Below are positions 1 through 11,719 of a DNA stretch of 64,000 nucleotides, piece after piece. Each line of letters begins with the position of its first letter. Within the stretch, counting starts at the first letter, position 1. The translations under genes and the position numbers were made by a program. Under the pieces are notes generated by a model. It ran no database searches, was not told where the DNA came from, and was given only the letters and a program-made list of their open reading frames with translations. The stretch spans positions 372,001 through 436,000 of the forward strand of contig JANEZZ010000734.1 in the NCBI GenBank assembly GCA_026122225.1, read 5' to 3'. Source of the stretch: Heloderma charlesbogerti (lineage: Eukaryota > Chordata > Lepidosauria > Squamata > Helodermatidae).

Positions 1-887
1 GCAGTCTGGCTTTATTTCCTGGAGTATGGACTGGTTTGATCTTCTTGCAGTCCAAGGCACTCTCAGAATTTTCCTCCAGCACCACAGTTCAAAAGCATCT
101 ATCTTCCTTTGCTCAGCCTTCCTTATGGTCCAGCTCTGGCAGCCATAGGTTACTACGGGGAATACCATTGCTTGAACTATGCGGACCTTTGTTGTCAGTG
201 TGATGTCTCTGCTCTTCACTATTTTGTCAAGATTTGTCATTGCTGTGCTCCCAAGAAGTAAACGTCTTCTGATTTCCTGGCTGCAGTCAGCGTCTGCAGT
301 AATCTTTGCGCCTAGAAAGAAGAAGTCTGTCACTGCCTCCACGTTTTCTCCCTCTATTTGCCAGTTATCAATCAAACTGGTTGCCATAATCTTGGTTTTT
401 TTGAGGTTTAACTGCAACCCAGCTTTTGCACTTTCTTCTTTCACCTTCGTCATGAGGTTCCTCAGCTCCTCCTCGCTTTCAGCCATCAAAGTGGTATCAT
501 CTGCATATCGGAGATGGTTAACGTTTCTTCCAGCGATTTTAACTCCAGCCTTGGCTTCATCAAGCCCAGCACGACACATGATGTGTTCTGTGTACAGGCT
601 GAATAGGTAGGGTGAGAGTATACAACCCTGCCGTACTCCTTTCCCAATCTTAAACCAGTCTGTTGATCCATGGTCTGTTCTTACCGTTGCTACTTGGTCG
701 TTATACAGATTCCTCAGGAGGCAGACAAGATGACTTGGTATCCCCATACCACCAAGAACTTGCCACAGTTTGTTATCATCCACACAGTCAGAGGCTTTAG
801 AATAGTCAATAAAACAGAAATAGATGTTTTTCTGAAACTCCCTGGCTTTCTCCATTATCCAGCGGATATTGACAATTTGGTCTCTAG

Positions 888-1341
888 TAGGGATGTCAGA
901 GAATTCCGCCACGGATCTCAGTGAGGCCGAATGCCAGTACATTCGGCCCCCAAAATCTGTGGCGGAATGGCCTGCCACCCCCCTGCGGATCCCCCCCGGG
1001 ACGAGACTTTACGTAGATATTTACGTAGACTAAGACGGCGAAAAATAAGGAATGCAAATGGCGGCTGCCGTAGCCGCCACCATTTGCGTATGCTTTTTTT
1101 TTTTTTTACCCAGAGCCCTCCGTGGCCAGAAATCCGGCTGTGGATGGCTCTGGCCTGAGCTGGGCCTGGCTGGCTGCTCTGTGGAGCCGCTGTGGAGCAC
1201 AGCCGTCCGTCGAGGATTCCTGGGGGGAAGAATGGAGCGCCTCCCCCCTGTCGAGGATTCTGGGGGGAGGGACGGAACACCTCCCCCCCCCCCCCCAGAA
1301 ACATAATCCATGGAAAGGTAAGTGACTTTCGTACATCCCTA
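888..1341 (+). mobile_element. hAT-like non-autonomous element, shortened member of the palindromic family
   Basis: The ends are TAGGGATGT and ACATCCCTA, an inverted pair. The 8-bp target duplication GTCTCTAG is perfect at 880-887 and 1342-1349. The host sequence is BovB copy A, and joining the flanks restores the BovB order, so the boundaries are certain. Inside are a short subterminal hairpin (GGCCGAATG...CATTCGGCC), one TTACGTAGA-type motif, one hairpin built on AAATGGCGGC, and two direct repeats of a GAGGATTC/GGGGGG unit. It lacks the large central palindrome of the copies at 38529 and 54345. No transposase is encoded. Confidence 0.88.
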
Positions 1342-2370
1342 GTCTCTAGTTCCTCTGCCTTTTCTAAACCCAGCTTGTACATCTGGCAATTCTCGTTCCA
1401 TGAATTGCTGGAGTCTATCCTGCAAGATCTTGAGCATTACTTTACTGGCATGTGAAATAAGTGCCACTGTTCGATAGTTTGAACATTCTTTGGTGCTTCC
1501 CTTTTTTGGTATGGGGATATAAGTTGATTTTTTCCAATCTGGTGGCCATTCTTGTGTTTTCCAAATTTGCTGGCATATGGCATGCATCACCTTGACAGCA
1601 TCATCTTGCAATATTTTAAACAGTTCAGCTGGGATACCGTCATCTCCTGCTGCCTTGTTGTTAGCAATGCTTCTTAAGGCCCATTCAACCTCACTCTTCA
1701 GGATGTCTGGCTCTAGCTCACTGACCACACCGTCAAATCCATCCCCCATATTATTATCCTTCCTATACAGATCTTCCATATACTCTTGCCACCTTTTCTT
1801 GATCTCTTCTGCTTCTGTTAGGTCCTTGCCATCTCTGTTTTTGATCATACCCATTTTTGCCTGGAATTTACCTCCGATGTTCCTAATTTTCTGGAAGAGG
1901 TCTCTTGTCCTTCCTATTCTATTATCTTCTTCCGCTGCCGCGCATTGTTTCTTTAAAAATAATTCCTTCCCTCTTCTGGCTAACCTCTGGAATTTTGCAT
2001 TTAATTGGGCATCTCTCCCCCTATCACTGTTGCCTTTTGCTTTCCTTCTTTCTTGGGCTGCTTCCAGTGTCTCAGCAGACAACCATCTTGCCTTCTTGGT
2101 TTTCTTATTCTTTGGGACGTTTTTTGTTGCCGTCTCCTGAACAATGTTGCGAACGTCTGTCCATAATTCTTCCAGGACCCTGTCTACTAAATCAAGTCCC
2201 TTAAATCTATTCTTCACCTCCACTGCATATTCATGAGGAATATTTGTGAGCTCATATCTAACTGATCTGTGGGTCTTCCCTATTCTCTTTAGTCTGATTC
2301 TAAATTGTGCAGTAAGATGTTCGTGATCTGAACTACAATCAGCTCCAGGTCTTGTTTTTACCGACTGCAT
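1339..2370 (-). pseudogene. BovB reverse transcriptase, N-terminal part (decayed)
   Basis: A 343-codon minus-strand open stretch matches the region after the endonuclease and the first part of the reverse transcriptase in the copy at 18299-19310. Shared landmarks are SDHEHL at the start (end of the endonuclease), the lysine-rich linker, WQEYMEDLYRK, AAGDDGIPAELFK and CSNYRTVALISHASK. The frame ends where the hAT element at 888-1341 has been inserted. In an active element this protein would nick DNA and reverse-transcribe its own RNA. Here it is a fragment with no start of its own. Confidence 0.85.
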
Positions 2371-2421
2371 AGATGTCCGCCACCTTTGGCTACAAAGGAT
2401 GTAGTCAATCTGATTTGGGTG

Positions 2422-2994
2422 TCAACCGTCTGGTGAAGTCCATGCATAAACTCGTCTCTTAGGTTGTTGGAAGAGAGTGTTTGTTATGCACAGTGAGTTG
2501 TCTTGGCAAAATTCTATCAGCCTATGTCCTGCTTCATTTTGTTCTCCCAGACCATGCTTGCCTGTAATTCCAGGTGTCGTTTGACTACCCACCTTATCAT
2601 TCCAGTCTCCTGTAATGAAAATAACATCTTTTTTTGGCGTACTATCCAGTAGGTGCTGCAGATCCTCATAGAACTGATCTACTTCTGCTTCTTCAGCATC
2701 TGTGGTTGGGGCGTATATTTGGATCACTGTGATGATAAATGGCTTACCCTGAATTCGAATTGAGATCATTCTGTCATTTTTTGGATTGTATCCAAGCACT
2801 GCTTTAGCCACTTGATTATTAATTATGAAGGCTACTCCATTTCTTCTGTGGTCCTCCTGTCCGCAGTAGTGAATCTGGTGGTCATTTGATGTGAAATGGC
2901 CCATTCCTGTCCATTTCAGTTCACTGACACCCAAAATGTCTATATTTAATCTTGACGTCTCCCGAATAACCACATCCAATTTGCCCTGGCTCAT
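2422..2994 (-). pseudogene. BovB APE-type endonuclease domain (decayed)
   Basis: A 190-codon minus-strand open stretch covers most of the apurinic-like endonuclease of BovB. Visible motifs are DILGVSELKW (the E of the active site), VIQIYAPT and FITGDWNDKVG (the D/N pair). The SDH motif follows in the next segment, 1339-2370, in another frame. A stop at about 2420 separates the two. In the living family this domain nicks the target DNA to prime reverse transcription. Confidence 0.85.
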
Positions 2995-3439
2995 AGATCT
3001 TACATTCCAGGTTCCTATGGTGTGTTGATCTTTAGAACATCGGATTCGTCGTTAACCACCAGCACCATCGGCTGCTAGCCGTCCTTTCGGCTTTGAGCTA
3101 GCTGCGTCATCACATCTGGGGCTAGTTGAACTTATCCTCTGTTCCTCCCCAGTAGCATTTTGACCATCTTCCGACCTGGGAGTCCCATCTTCCGATGGTA
3201 TACCGACATATCTCTGGTTGTACTGATCCATTTAGTTTTCATGGCAAGAATACTGGGGTGGGTTGCCATTTCCTTCCCCAGGGATCGTATTTAGTCTGAC
3301 CTCTCTGCCATGACCTTCCCGTCTTGGGTGTCCCTTCACAGTTTAGCTCATGATGTCATTGAGGTGCTCAAGCTCCAGCACCACGACAAGATAACGATGT
3401 CCTTTGCTGAAGCTTAAATAAATTACCATGGGTTTTATC

Positions 3440-3749
3440 TTGGGATGCTGGAGAAATCTGTAAGGGACCGAAATGCGTTTGGATTTCTATGAATCCAACC
3501 TGCAGATTCCCGCAGCAGGCTGGCTTTTTCCAAGTCATGCGGATTCCATGGACTTGTGGATCTTTTTTTTTTTTTTTTTTAACAGGGGGGATTTGCACAA
3601 ATTCACACTTGGGCTAATGTGCACTTGTGCAAGTGGAATTAAATTCTTGAACATCCTTAAAAACAATTTGATTCCGTCAATGAGCGGACGATGGAATGAC
3701 AGACACCTGACAATCCATGAATGGAATTAACAAAATCTGTGCATGCCTA
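3440..3749. mobile_element. hAT-like MITE, degenerate
   Basis: The ends TTGGGATG and CATGCCTA are diverged versions of the TAGGGATG/CATCCCTA termini seen elsewhere. The flanks GTTTTATC (3432-3439) and GTTATATC (3750-3757) match at 7 of 8 positions and look like an old target duplication. Inside, TTTGGATTTCTATGAATC and the stretch near 3690 match the element at 60319-60710. No coding capacity is seen. Confidence 0.7.
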
Positions 3750-4462
3750 GTTATATCTAAGACGGGGTTTCTTTAACAGTGACTAAGAATTCACTCTCCC
3801 TCAGTCCCCATGTCCACCTGCTGACCCTACCTGCCATAGATTATTTGTCTATGACCTTTTGGTATGCCAGTAGTGATCTTCTTAACTACTGATCAAATTA
3901 TTATTTTTAGTTTGTTTGTGTTTTAACGCCATAGCAATAAAATTTACCCCCAACATTAATGCAATTTTATGTCCTTAAAACATAATAGAAATGATAAATA
4001 TAATAACAGAATGCCTGTAAAATGTCCTCCTTGGAAAGAGTGAGCTTTTTGTTTCTATCATGGTGTGACCCAGCTTCTTTGATGGAATAATCAGTGGGAT
4101 GGAAGATACGAAAGGTTGAGAACTGCTGTTCTGCACCATATACCATGCTACCTCAGAAGGTTCCCCCATCCCTCAGGAGCAGGGGTAGGGTGGATCTGTG
4201 AAAACTGCAGGACCCAGCTTGTGTGAGCAGAAGACCTTTCTGCTAGTACAAAGTCACCACTGGATATAACTTGATATTTTGTCACTTCTCGCTAATCTAA
4301 GATCAGTCCAATCAATCTTCTAAACCAAGCCAATTAAATGTATCAATTCATGAATGATTCTAACTATTTCATCCAACAGAAAGCTATTAGAGCTAGAAAC
4401 ATCATGACACTGGCAGAACAGGAATCCTGGTAAAACAAAATGGGAGAACTTCCAAAATAATC
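3750..4462. other. upstream non-coding DNA
   Basis: No gene is seen. Near 4111 the string GAAAGGTTGAGAAC is a relic of the 137-bp hAT MITE type found at 24345. The rest is AT-rich and unassigned. Confidence 0.5.
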
Positions 4463-4695
4463 CTGGAGGAGAAGGCTATCAATGGCTACTTGTCCTGATA
4501 TGCTACCTCCAGTATCAGAGACAGTATGCTCATGTACACCAGTTGCTGGGGAACATGGGTGGGAGGGTGCTGTTGCACTCATGTTCGGCTAGCTTGTGGG
4601 TTTCCTGCAAGCAGCTGGTTGGCCAATGTGGGAACAGAATGCTGACTAGATGGCCATGGTCTGATCCAGGACAGCTCTTCTCATGTTCTTATGAT
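4463..4695 (+). mobile_element. CR1 LINE 3'-end fragment
   Basis: The segment carries the CR1 3'-end landmarks in order: GGCTATCAATGGCTAC, the GTATCAGAGACAGTATGC region, a GGGAACATGGGTGGGAGGGTGC block, GGTTGGCCA and GGTCTGATCCAG...TTCTCATGTTCTTATG. The same order occurs at 47110-47335 and 61928-62131, and inverted at 27376 and 40831. It is strongly 5'-truncated, as is usual for CR1. Confidence 0.8.
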
Positions 4696-4702
4696 CCAAC
4701 AA

Positions 4703-4995
4703 AATAAAGACAAAAGCCTCAGGATGTTGAAAAAATATACGTGTGGTTTTATTACAAGAAGTAGCCTTACGTGTTTTGGCCCCGTGTACTGGCCTTCTTC
4801 AGTGGTTAGTTTTTTTTAATATAAATTGCAGGATTCATCTTGGAAACTATCTTTTTCAGAGATCTCTGCAGACATTTATATAAAAAAAATCCTAACCCCT
4901 GAAGAAGATAAAGGGACTAAGGGCTGAAACATTTAGGGCTACTTCTGGAAATAAAACCACATTTTTTTCAGCATCCTGAGACTTTGTCTCTTTAT
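4703..4995. repeat. Element with ~100-bp inverted-repeat arms
   Basis: The left arm (4703 to about 4805) and right arm (about 4900-4995) are inverted copies. AATAAAGAC...CTCAGGATG, GTGGTTTTATT, AGAAGTAGCC and CTTCTTCAG reappear reverse-complemented as CTGAAGAAG, GGCTACTTCT, AATAAAACCAC and CATCCTGAG...GTCTCTTTATT. The arms diverge at perhaps one base in six. No target duplication was found and no protein is encoded, so the class stays open. Confidence 0.6.
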
Positions 4996-5624
4996 TCCAT
5001 TAGAACAGGAATCCTACAAGGAGTCTTGCAAGCAAGTAAAGGAAATATGCCTGGCAATATTAATAATGACAACAAATACTCTGTGAATGCCAGAATAACT
5101 TTCCACTCACTGGACATGAAGAAATAAGACAGTTGCGAGAAATGCAAAAAAAATATATTGCAGCCTAATTAAGAGTGACAACTGAGAAGCATGAAAATAG
5201 ATGGGCGCATATGAATATGTTTCCCATATAAATTGGTGCTGCATGGGAGAATCATCACATAGATGCTTAACAAATAATTTATCATGCTGTGATCAAGATA
5301 TGCAAGTGGTTATGATAATTACTTTGTTTGAGATTTTATATAATAATACCTATGAGATTCTCTTTCTCTCTCTCTCTGGAATCCAACAATATTTCTCTAC
5401 AGAAAACTTCAAGAATAAGTACATGTGTAAACATTTTTGACATTTGTTAATGCAAGATTACATAGGGTTTTTAAAAAAAATCAATACAATTCATTCGAAG
5501 GTGATATTAGAACAATATTTCTTCTTCCTAACAAACACTGAAGGAGTACTGGCTGTAATCTAGCCACAGGCTAGCCCCACATATGTCAGTGACCCCAGTG
5601 GGAGCCCGGCTATTTCTTCAACTT
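4996..5624. other. non-coding DNA
   Basis: AT-rich sequence without a recognisable gene or repeat boundary. Confidence 0.4.
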
Positions 5625-5712
5625 GATCTATCTATCTATCTATCCATCCATCCATCCATCGCATTTATTTATTTATTGCATTTATATTCTGCCTTTTTTC
5701 TTACAAGGAACA
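5625..5712. repeat. (CTAT)n/(CATC)n microsatellite followed by a SINE 3' tail
   Basis: Tetranucleotide repeats run from 5625 to about 5660. They are followed by ATTTATTTATTGCATTTATATTCTGCC...TTACAAGGAAC, which matches the inverted 3' tail of the SINEs at 26990 and 43432. Confidence 0.7.
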
Positions 5713-7464
5713 TCTATAGCACCCTATTGCTTCTCTGGATGTCTGGTGTATCATATCATGCAATCCAACTGCACTTTTTTCAAAGACTTGTGGGTGTCAG
5801 TGACACTTAACCATGGCTTGATACTAACTATATTTGTGCAAACAGGGTTCAAACATTATTCTTTATCTCTTACAAAACGTTTACATTACTTGGCTGCAGC
5901 CTTCCATCCCTGAGGTATTACCAAGGTAGCCCTGGATACTGAACATCTTTCCAACGTGGCACATTAGCATATCACACAATTATGTTCCTTGTCTGTTTAT
6001 AAATGTGTGGGTGTCATGCACTCTTTTCTTAACTTTTCTGTAGTTCCCTGTGGTGTGCACTGGTGACATCAGTGGCAAATAATTTGCTTGGAAAACTAGA
6101 AAGATATATTGTATCTTCACCCCTTGCTTGATCCTGTCTAATGTTTGTCTCTGGTATGTTTTGTCAATGTTTGAGATCGTTTGCTTAATAAAGTTCTGAA
6201 CCAATGTAGGACTCATACTTCAAACTGTACAGAGGTCACCTCTAAATTGGAGGGCAAAATAGTCACATGCAATATTCTAGTCCATATTACAACAAAAATA
6301 TAGGAAGACTTGACTTTGTGGAATAGAATCTGGAACATCCCCCCCCCCCCAAAACATGGCATTCAACATAGACTTTTTTGTTGGACATTAACAAGATGTT
6401 GTTCTTTCTGGGATTAAAGATACCTCTAATTAAAACCATCATGTTTAGCAATGTGTCAGCTGAGGAAGCAACATGGGTGTCTAGTGTTGCAACTGGGAAT
6501 AAATTTAGAAATAAAACAGGAATGACCTTTTTATATGGAACATTCAATCACAAGCAATTTTGCTGATATTAGAAATCACAATCACTGCTAGGGTTCTTCA
6601 AACATTTTACCACACTTGCTAACTAGAGCTAGTAACCTATCATTCAATACATTCCGTGATTTGAGTTGATTTTGTTCCACTGAATACCTACTTGTTAAAT
6701 GCCAGTATAAGGTAAATGAGACTTATGGATGAGAAAAGAGAATGACAGGTTTAAACCTCAGAACAAAATATACTACAAAATACAACAGGATTAGAATAGG
6801 GAAGAACTGTAAGGTTCTTCTATTTGCTGTGAGGTCTGGTATCCACTGTGCAGCAGTACAGAATCTTTTAAAAATAATAAATAAATAAATAAATAAGCCA
6901 ATGCAGTTTACAATCCTGTACACATTCACCTGGGAGTAAGTCCCACTGAACGTCTGAGTAGGTTTGCATAGGATTACACTGTTCATGTCACAGAAACATG
7001 TGTTTACACCGATGTTGCCACATTCTTATTCTGCTAACACAGTCAGAAAAGCCAGCACAAAATTTATGGGTTTTTCATATGGCTTCAAAAGAACTACCTG
7101 TGCCTCATTACTTAAACTCTAAAATGAGAAACGGTGGTTTTCTGTCATATAGAAAAAGTCCTTAATCCCTGTTTCTCCTCACTCCCACCCTGAATATTTG
7201 CTATCTGTCTTCTTCATCTCCTCCATTCAGGGTTAAAGAGCCATTAGATTACTGACATAGCAGGGGATACATGTTTCCTTTCACTCAACCGAATACTGAA
7301 TTTGTATTATGTACAGATTTTTAGCTATCCATCTTATTAATGAGAATAAAAGAGTTGAGCAGGTACATCTGCACTGCAGCCATTATTGCTGCAAGCACTT
7401 GCTTTGGCTTGTCAGGACACAGTAGAGAAAATAAAAGGCCATGGGGAGATCACAGGCTTTATAT
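5713..7464. other. non-coding DNA upstream of KCNK2
   Basis: No supported gene is present. There is a C10 run near 6340 and a (TAAA)n tract near 6880. The stretch at 6905-6985 (GGGAGTAAGTCCCACTGAA) looks like a DNA-transposon relic, but its ends were not resolved. Confidence 0.4.
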
Positions 7465-7601
7465 CAGGGGTAGAGAACCTGTAAACCTCCAGATATTGTT
7501 GGGCTCAAACCCTCATCTGTTCCAGCCACCATGGCCAATGGTCAGAAATCATGGGAGCAGTTACCCAACAAGATCCAGAGAGCTACAACTTCCCACGCCT
7601 G
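7465..7601. mobile_element. hAT-like MITE, 137 bp
   Basis: The ends are CAGGGGTAGAG and CCACGCCTG. The 8-bp target duplication CTTTATAT is perfect at 7457-7464 and 7602-7609. The inside is imperfectly palindromic (CTCCAGATATTGTTGGGCTC against the right half). It has no coding capacity. Confidence 0.82.
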
Positions 7602-8862
7602 CTTTATATTGTACAGAGAAACTTATAGACATTTGGAGGCTAAGCTTCAATTCTCCTTTGAGCCATGAATTCACCTTAGACGAGTCACCATTTTTTAAAG
7701 CTTCAATCCCACTTCTGTAAAGTGGCAAACCTTACAAACTACTTTGGTACGGTTGTGAAAATGTCTGAAATTAAAATTGTTCAGTACAACTGTGAGAACT
7801 GTGATTAAGAAAGAGTTAATTGCTTCTATCAAGAAGTTAATGAGTAAAAACCAAAAGCACATTTCATTTAGCATTAATCTTTTGTTGACACACAAGGAAT
7901 AAAGGTAACTTCTCAGATATTGATGGATGCTACATTTATCTCATTTTCTTAGTTTCACAGTCCTAAGAGGTGTAGGTCTAGCTTTCCGGAGGTGATATCC
8001 CTTTGCTCCAAACCATTTCCTTTGCCATATGGATCGACTGAGGCTGTGGGCTGATCCTGAAGCCCACATTTTACACATGTTTCCTCGAATACAACTAACC
8101 ATCTATGTTGCTCTCTATATGGGGGAAAAATAATATTACTTAGCTACGCTTAAAAAAGTGAGTCTGTTTTGCTTAATGTGTCTTACAGCTAACCCCATAG
8201 AAGAATGTTTAATGCTACTTTTTCCGTATAACTGTACAAGGAATTGTAGGAAAAGAATCCCTTTTCCCCCCATGGGAGGAACAGGCAGTGTTTATACAGG
8301 GCCATTGGTAACAAACATTTCAAGGGAAAAAAAGGAGAGTGGTGTTTTATGTATGAAATTTTCCAGGCTCTAGTGGAAGAGAATTAGGTCATGTGAATAT
8401 GTAGTGATCCTCTTTCTATCTAGAGGCTCCACTACAAATTGTGGAGCTTTGCAGATCCTTTCAACAGTAAGTAGTATTTGGGCCAAAACCTACAGCCAAA
8501 TTATGGCTAAACTCCTAAAACAAGTTACTGTCCAGTACTGGCACAAAAGGTAACAAGCTAGGGTCTGTTACTGGAAGGCTGAAGCCTAAATGTACTTTAA
8601 AATATTATAAATGCTTTCTCCATAAGATTGGTCTCCCAATAAGACCAATCTTATTGGGAAAAAGTGTGAAGTGGGCCCTTAAGGAGTTAATCACATTGAC
8701 CTCAGTAGATCTGAGAGCTGAAACTTTAATAGGCAGTTGACTAAATGGTGTGTGACGGGGATAGTGCTGTAGCGCTTGCAACGTATTTACTAGCACATAT
8801 TCCAATAAACTGGCTTGAAAGTGTTGTTTAGCAAGATTAAGATTCCCCCTTTTCCTGATAAG
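7602..8862. other. non-coding DNA
   Basis: No gene is seen. A short perfect hairpin (13-bp arms, ATAAGATTGGTCT and its complement) sits at 8622-8654. Confidence 0.4.
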
Positions 8863-9530
8863 CATGGTTTTTAAGGTCCCCCATCAATTATGTTATGCAC
8901 TAGTTACATCCAGACTGGACTATTGTAATACACTCTACATGAGGTTGCCTTTGAAAATGACTCAGAAACTACAACTGGTGCAGAATGCGGCCACCCATGT
9001 CCTTGTTGCGGATAGCTGGTCAGATTATATTACACCAATGCAATACCAGCTGCACTGGTTGCTAATTCATTTCTAGGCCCAATTCCAAGTGTTGACCTTT
9101 AAAGCTTTAAATGGTTTGGGTCCAGGTTATCTGAAGAACCATCTACATACATATGAACCTGACCATGCTTTAAGATAATCTTTGGAGGCCCTAGTAACTG
9201 GCTTGCTACTAAGATCAGTACAGTTGGTGGGTTGCAGAAGGCGTTCTCAGTGCTGGGCTCTGCCCTATAGCATCCCCTCCAGAGAGGTATACAGTAGACT
9301 CCATCTGTGGCTGTTATTAAGAGGGCTTTGGAAACATACTTGTTCTCCATGGCTTTTAATTGAAAAGGTTTTGTGGCATTTACAACTATTAGATATTTGA
9401 AATTGTATTTAATTTGAGTTGGCTTATTTCAAAATGGTTTAAAGGTGTTTCTATAATTTGTTTGATAGTGAATTATACTCTTTTTATATTGTAAGTCGCC
9501 TTAGGAAGACCATGGCTCTTAGCCATGTGG
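8863..9530 (+). mobile_element. L2-clade LINE, 3' fragment
   Basis: In frame from about 8864 the translation gives LVTSRLDYCNTLYM, KLQLVQNAA, QLHWL and, after a stop, FKALNGLGPGYLK. This is the conserved C-terminal part of L2-type ORF2, also seen on the minus strand at 29613-30224. The 3' part runs to about 9530 with the usual TTATATTGTAAGTCGCCTTAGG tail. Stops interrupt the frame, so it is a dead 5'-truncated copy. Confidence 0.8.
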
Positions 9531-9681
9531 ACTTGCAGGGAAATAGTGTAGGCTGTAGAAGCAACTTGCCAACGCCATGCGTACCAGAGTGTTTGGTGTA
9601 TCGAAACTGCATGCTGAATTTCTAAATGAGTGTCATGTGGTCAAAACCTTACTTAGGCCCAGTTTACATGTGTTATGAATG

Positions 9682-10227
9682 TATGGATGTTGTTAAATTG
9701 GTTCCATCTGTGTTTTGCAGATTGTTAGGCATCTTTCGTTTTGTTGTCTGCTCATTGACGGAATTGGATTTTTTAACAAGAATTTCGTTCTGCTTGTGCA
9801 AATTTGTATTATGATAGTATATTGGACACCTTCCGACCTGAGGGGCTCATCTTCCGGCATCATATCTTTTAGCCTTGTGATACGTTCCATGGGGTTTTCT
9901 TGGCAAGAATACTGGAGTGGGTTGCCATTTCCTTCTCCAGTGGACCACATTTTGTCAGAACTCTCTGCCATGACCTGTCCGTCTTGGGTGGCCCTGCACG
10001 GCATAGCTTATGGCTTCACTGAGTTACGCAAGCCCCTTCGCCACAACAAGGCAGTGATCCATGAAGGGGTATGATAAGTGCGCATTAGTGCAAATCCCCC
10101 ATAATGAAAAACCAGTTTGCAAGTCCTCAGAATCAGAAAAAGCTGGTCCACTGTGGAATCTGTGCAGACTGGATTCATAGAAATCCTAAGTCATTTGAAT
10201 CTGTTGCAGATTGCTACGACATCCCTA
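9682..10227. mobile_element. hAT-like MITE carrying a nested BovB 5' piece
   Basis: The right end ACATCCCTA (10219-10227) is intact. The left end TATGGATGT (9682-9690) is one substitution from the family terminus. The subterminal parts (GGCATCTTTCGTTTTGTTGTC on the left; ATTCATAGAAATCC and GAATCTGTTGCAG on the right) match the elements at 54066 and 60319. An 8-bp target duplication was not found. The element is split by the BovB piece at 9817-10069. Confidence 0.65.
9817..10069 (-). mobile_element. BovB 5'-end fragment without its 3' part
   Basis: Read on the minus strand this matches, nearly base for base, the first ~250 bp of the full-length BovB at 17306, from CCCCTTCATGGATCACTGCC to GGAAGGTGTCCAATATAC. 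It then stops. TATGATA occurs on both sides (9810-9816 and 10070-10076), as a short target duplication would. LINE copies normally lose the 5' end; this one keeps only the 5' end. Confidence 0.75.
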
Positions 10228-10235
10228 GTTGTGAC

Positions 10236-10426
10236 TGAACTGGCTTTCCTTCATGTGTAAGCTAAATTTGCTAGAAAGTAGAAAGTGCATTTGAAGTAAT
10301 CTTATTTTCTATCAGGCACTGGCAACATTCACACGCGCGCAAACAGCATGTGGTGAACAACTCAAACGTGGTTAGTTCTAACATCAGCTGCAAAATACTC
10401 AAGAGGGCCTTCCCCAATTCACAACA

Positions 10427-10467
<41 letters not shown>

Positions 10468-10539
10468 TTTTTCTCTTGCACTGAGACCCACTTCCAAAGT
10501 TTAGAAGAAGGAAGGGACCATCTAGGACTCAGGGCAAAA
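10236..10539. repeat. non-coding stretch with (GTCT)n/(ATCT)n microsatellite
   Basis: The microsatellite occupies about 10428-10467. Nothing else is recognisable before the GC-rich region. Confidence 0.75.
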
Positions 10540-11719
10540 GGACTCCCGTGCTGTTCTCGGTGGTGGTGCGTGTGCCATCTTCCCATTTGGCAGTTTCCCC
10601 CTTCTATCTCCCTTCTACCTCCCCTCCCCATCCGTTTGGCATCCACAGCCCTTTCACACAGCACTCTCCTTACCCTTGGTTGTGTCCACACCCTGCTCAG
10701 TCCGCTTCCTGGGCTACGCAGACTGCGGCCGCGCGGAAGGCGAGCGGCTGTCGACTCCAGTGTTTTGGCGGGGAGACCGGCAGGCACCGGCCAGGCCGTG
10801 ACACGGACGCATGCGCGCGCCTGGGGAGGGGTGTTTGTTTTTTGAAAGAGTGCGTGTGGGTCGCACACGTACGCCGCAGGAGTCACCTCAGGGAGGCCCC
10901 CCCCCCCCCCCCGAGGAGAAGCAACTTGTGCAGAGGGGCAACCTCAGGCGTTGCGCCAGGACCCGCCCGTTATCAAGAAGGGGTGTGGGACTTTGCCACG
11001 CTCTTGTGTGAAAGAGGAAAGAGCACGCTGCCCAGCCTCCAGCCCCGCACTCGCCTATTAAAGGCGGCGGGGTGGTGGTGGTGGTGGTGGTGGTCGGGGG
11101 GCGGAATTCGCCCTCAGCCCCAGAAAACAAAACATCGTGACTGGAAAGAGAGGGAGGCTGCTCGCTCCGTAGAGAGCGCGCCCGCAGACGCCGGTTGCCC
11201 CCTAGCGCGCGAGTCACGGACGCGGCTCAAAAGCGGGCGAAGCACGCTCCAGCAGCTCGGGAGGAGGAAGGGGAGCTGAGGGAGTTCCACGCATACACAC
11301 CTTGAGCGTGGAGCCAATCTCTTTCCGCAGGCACCAGACGCCGCACGAGACGCGCGCACGAGGCGCTGCACACCCGCGCGCACGCGCACACTCGCGCACA
11401 CATAGGCGCGCGCGGGCAGCTCCCACCCCGGCGAGAGGGCGCGCGTGGCATCAGAGCTCAGCGGCCAAGCCTCCCCCCCCCCACCCCGCCCCACACACAC
11501 ACACACACCCCTTTCTGGGTGTCTCGGTGTGTGAGTGTGTGTGTGTGTGTCTGTGTGGTATCTTCCTCTCCTGTCTCTGTGTCTCTTCGGACCCACGCGC
11601 TGCTCGTTCTCTTTTTCTTTTCTCCCCTCCCCTTTCCTCTCCCACCCTTCCCCACCCCAATTCCTCCCCCCCCCTTTTTTTTTTTTTTTGCTCTCAAACT
11701 CTGCCTCCCCGAGCCCTGA

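Larger units (their letters stand above)
1..3408 (-). mobile_element. RTE/BovB LINE, copy A, interrupted by a hAT element and cut by the window edge
   Basis: Read on the minus strand this is a BovB-type (RTE clade) non-LTR retrotransposon. Its 5' end lies near 3408, where a diverged version of the 5' sequence of the copy at 17306 is seen. The body runs through an endonuclease, a reverse transcriptase and part of the 3' region, and leaves the window at base 1. The match to the better-preserved copy at 17306-20513 is collinear throughout. The element is split by the hAT insertion at 888-1341, which duplicated 8 bp of BovB sequence. Stops and frameshifts break the coding frame, so it is a dead copy. 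Confidence 0.9.

Noticed and set aside
1030..1311. Several overlapping open frames on both strands inside the hAT element
   Set aside because: Shadow frames in GC-rich palindromic DNA with poly-Pro/Gly and poly-Phe/Lys translation; no transposase motif.
10548..11279. A 243-codon open frame on the + strand
   Set aside because: Long only because the GC-rich region has few stops. Trp and Gly runs come from a GGT repeat, and no domain or homologue is recognised.
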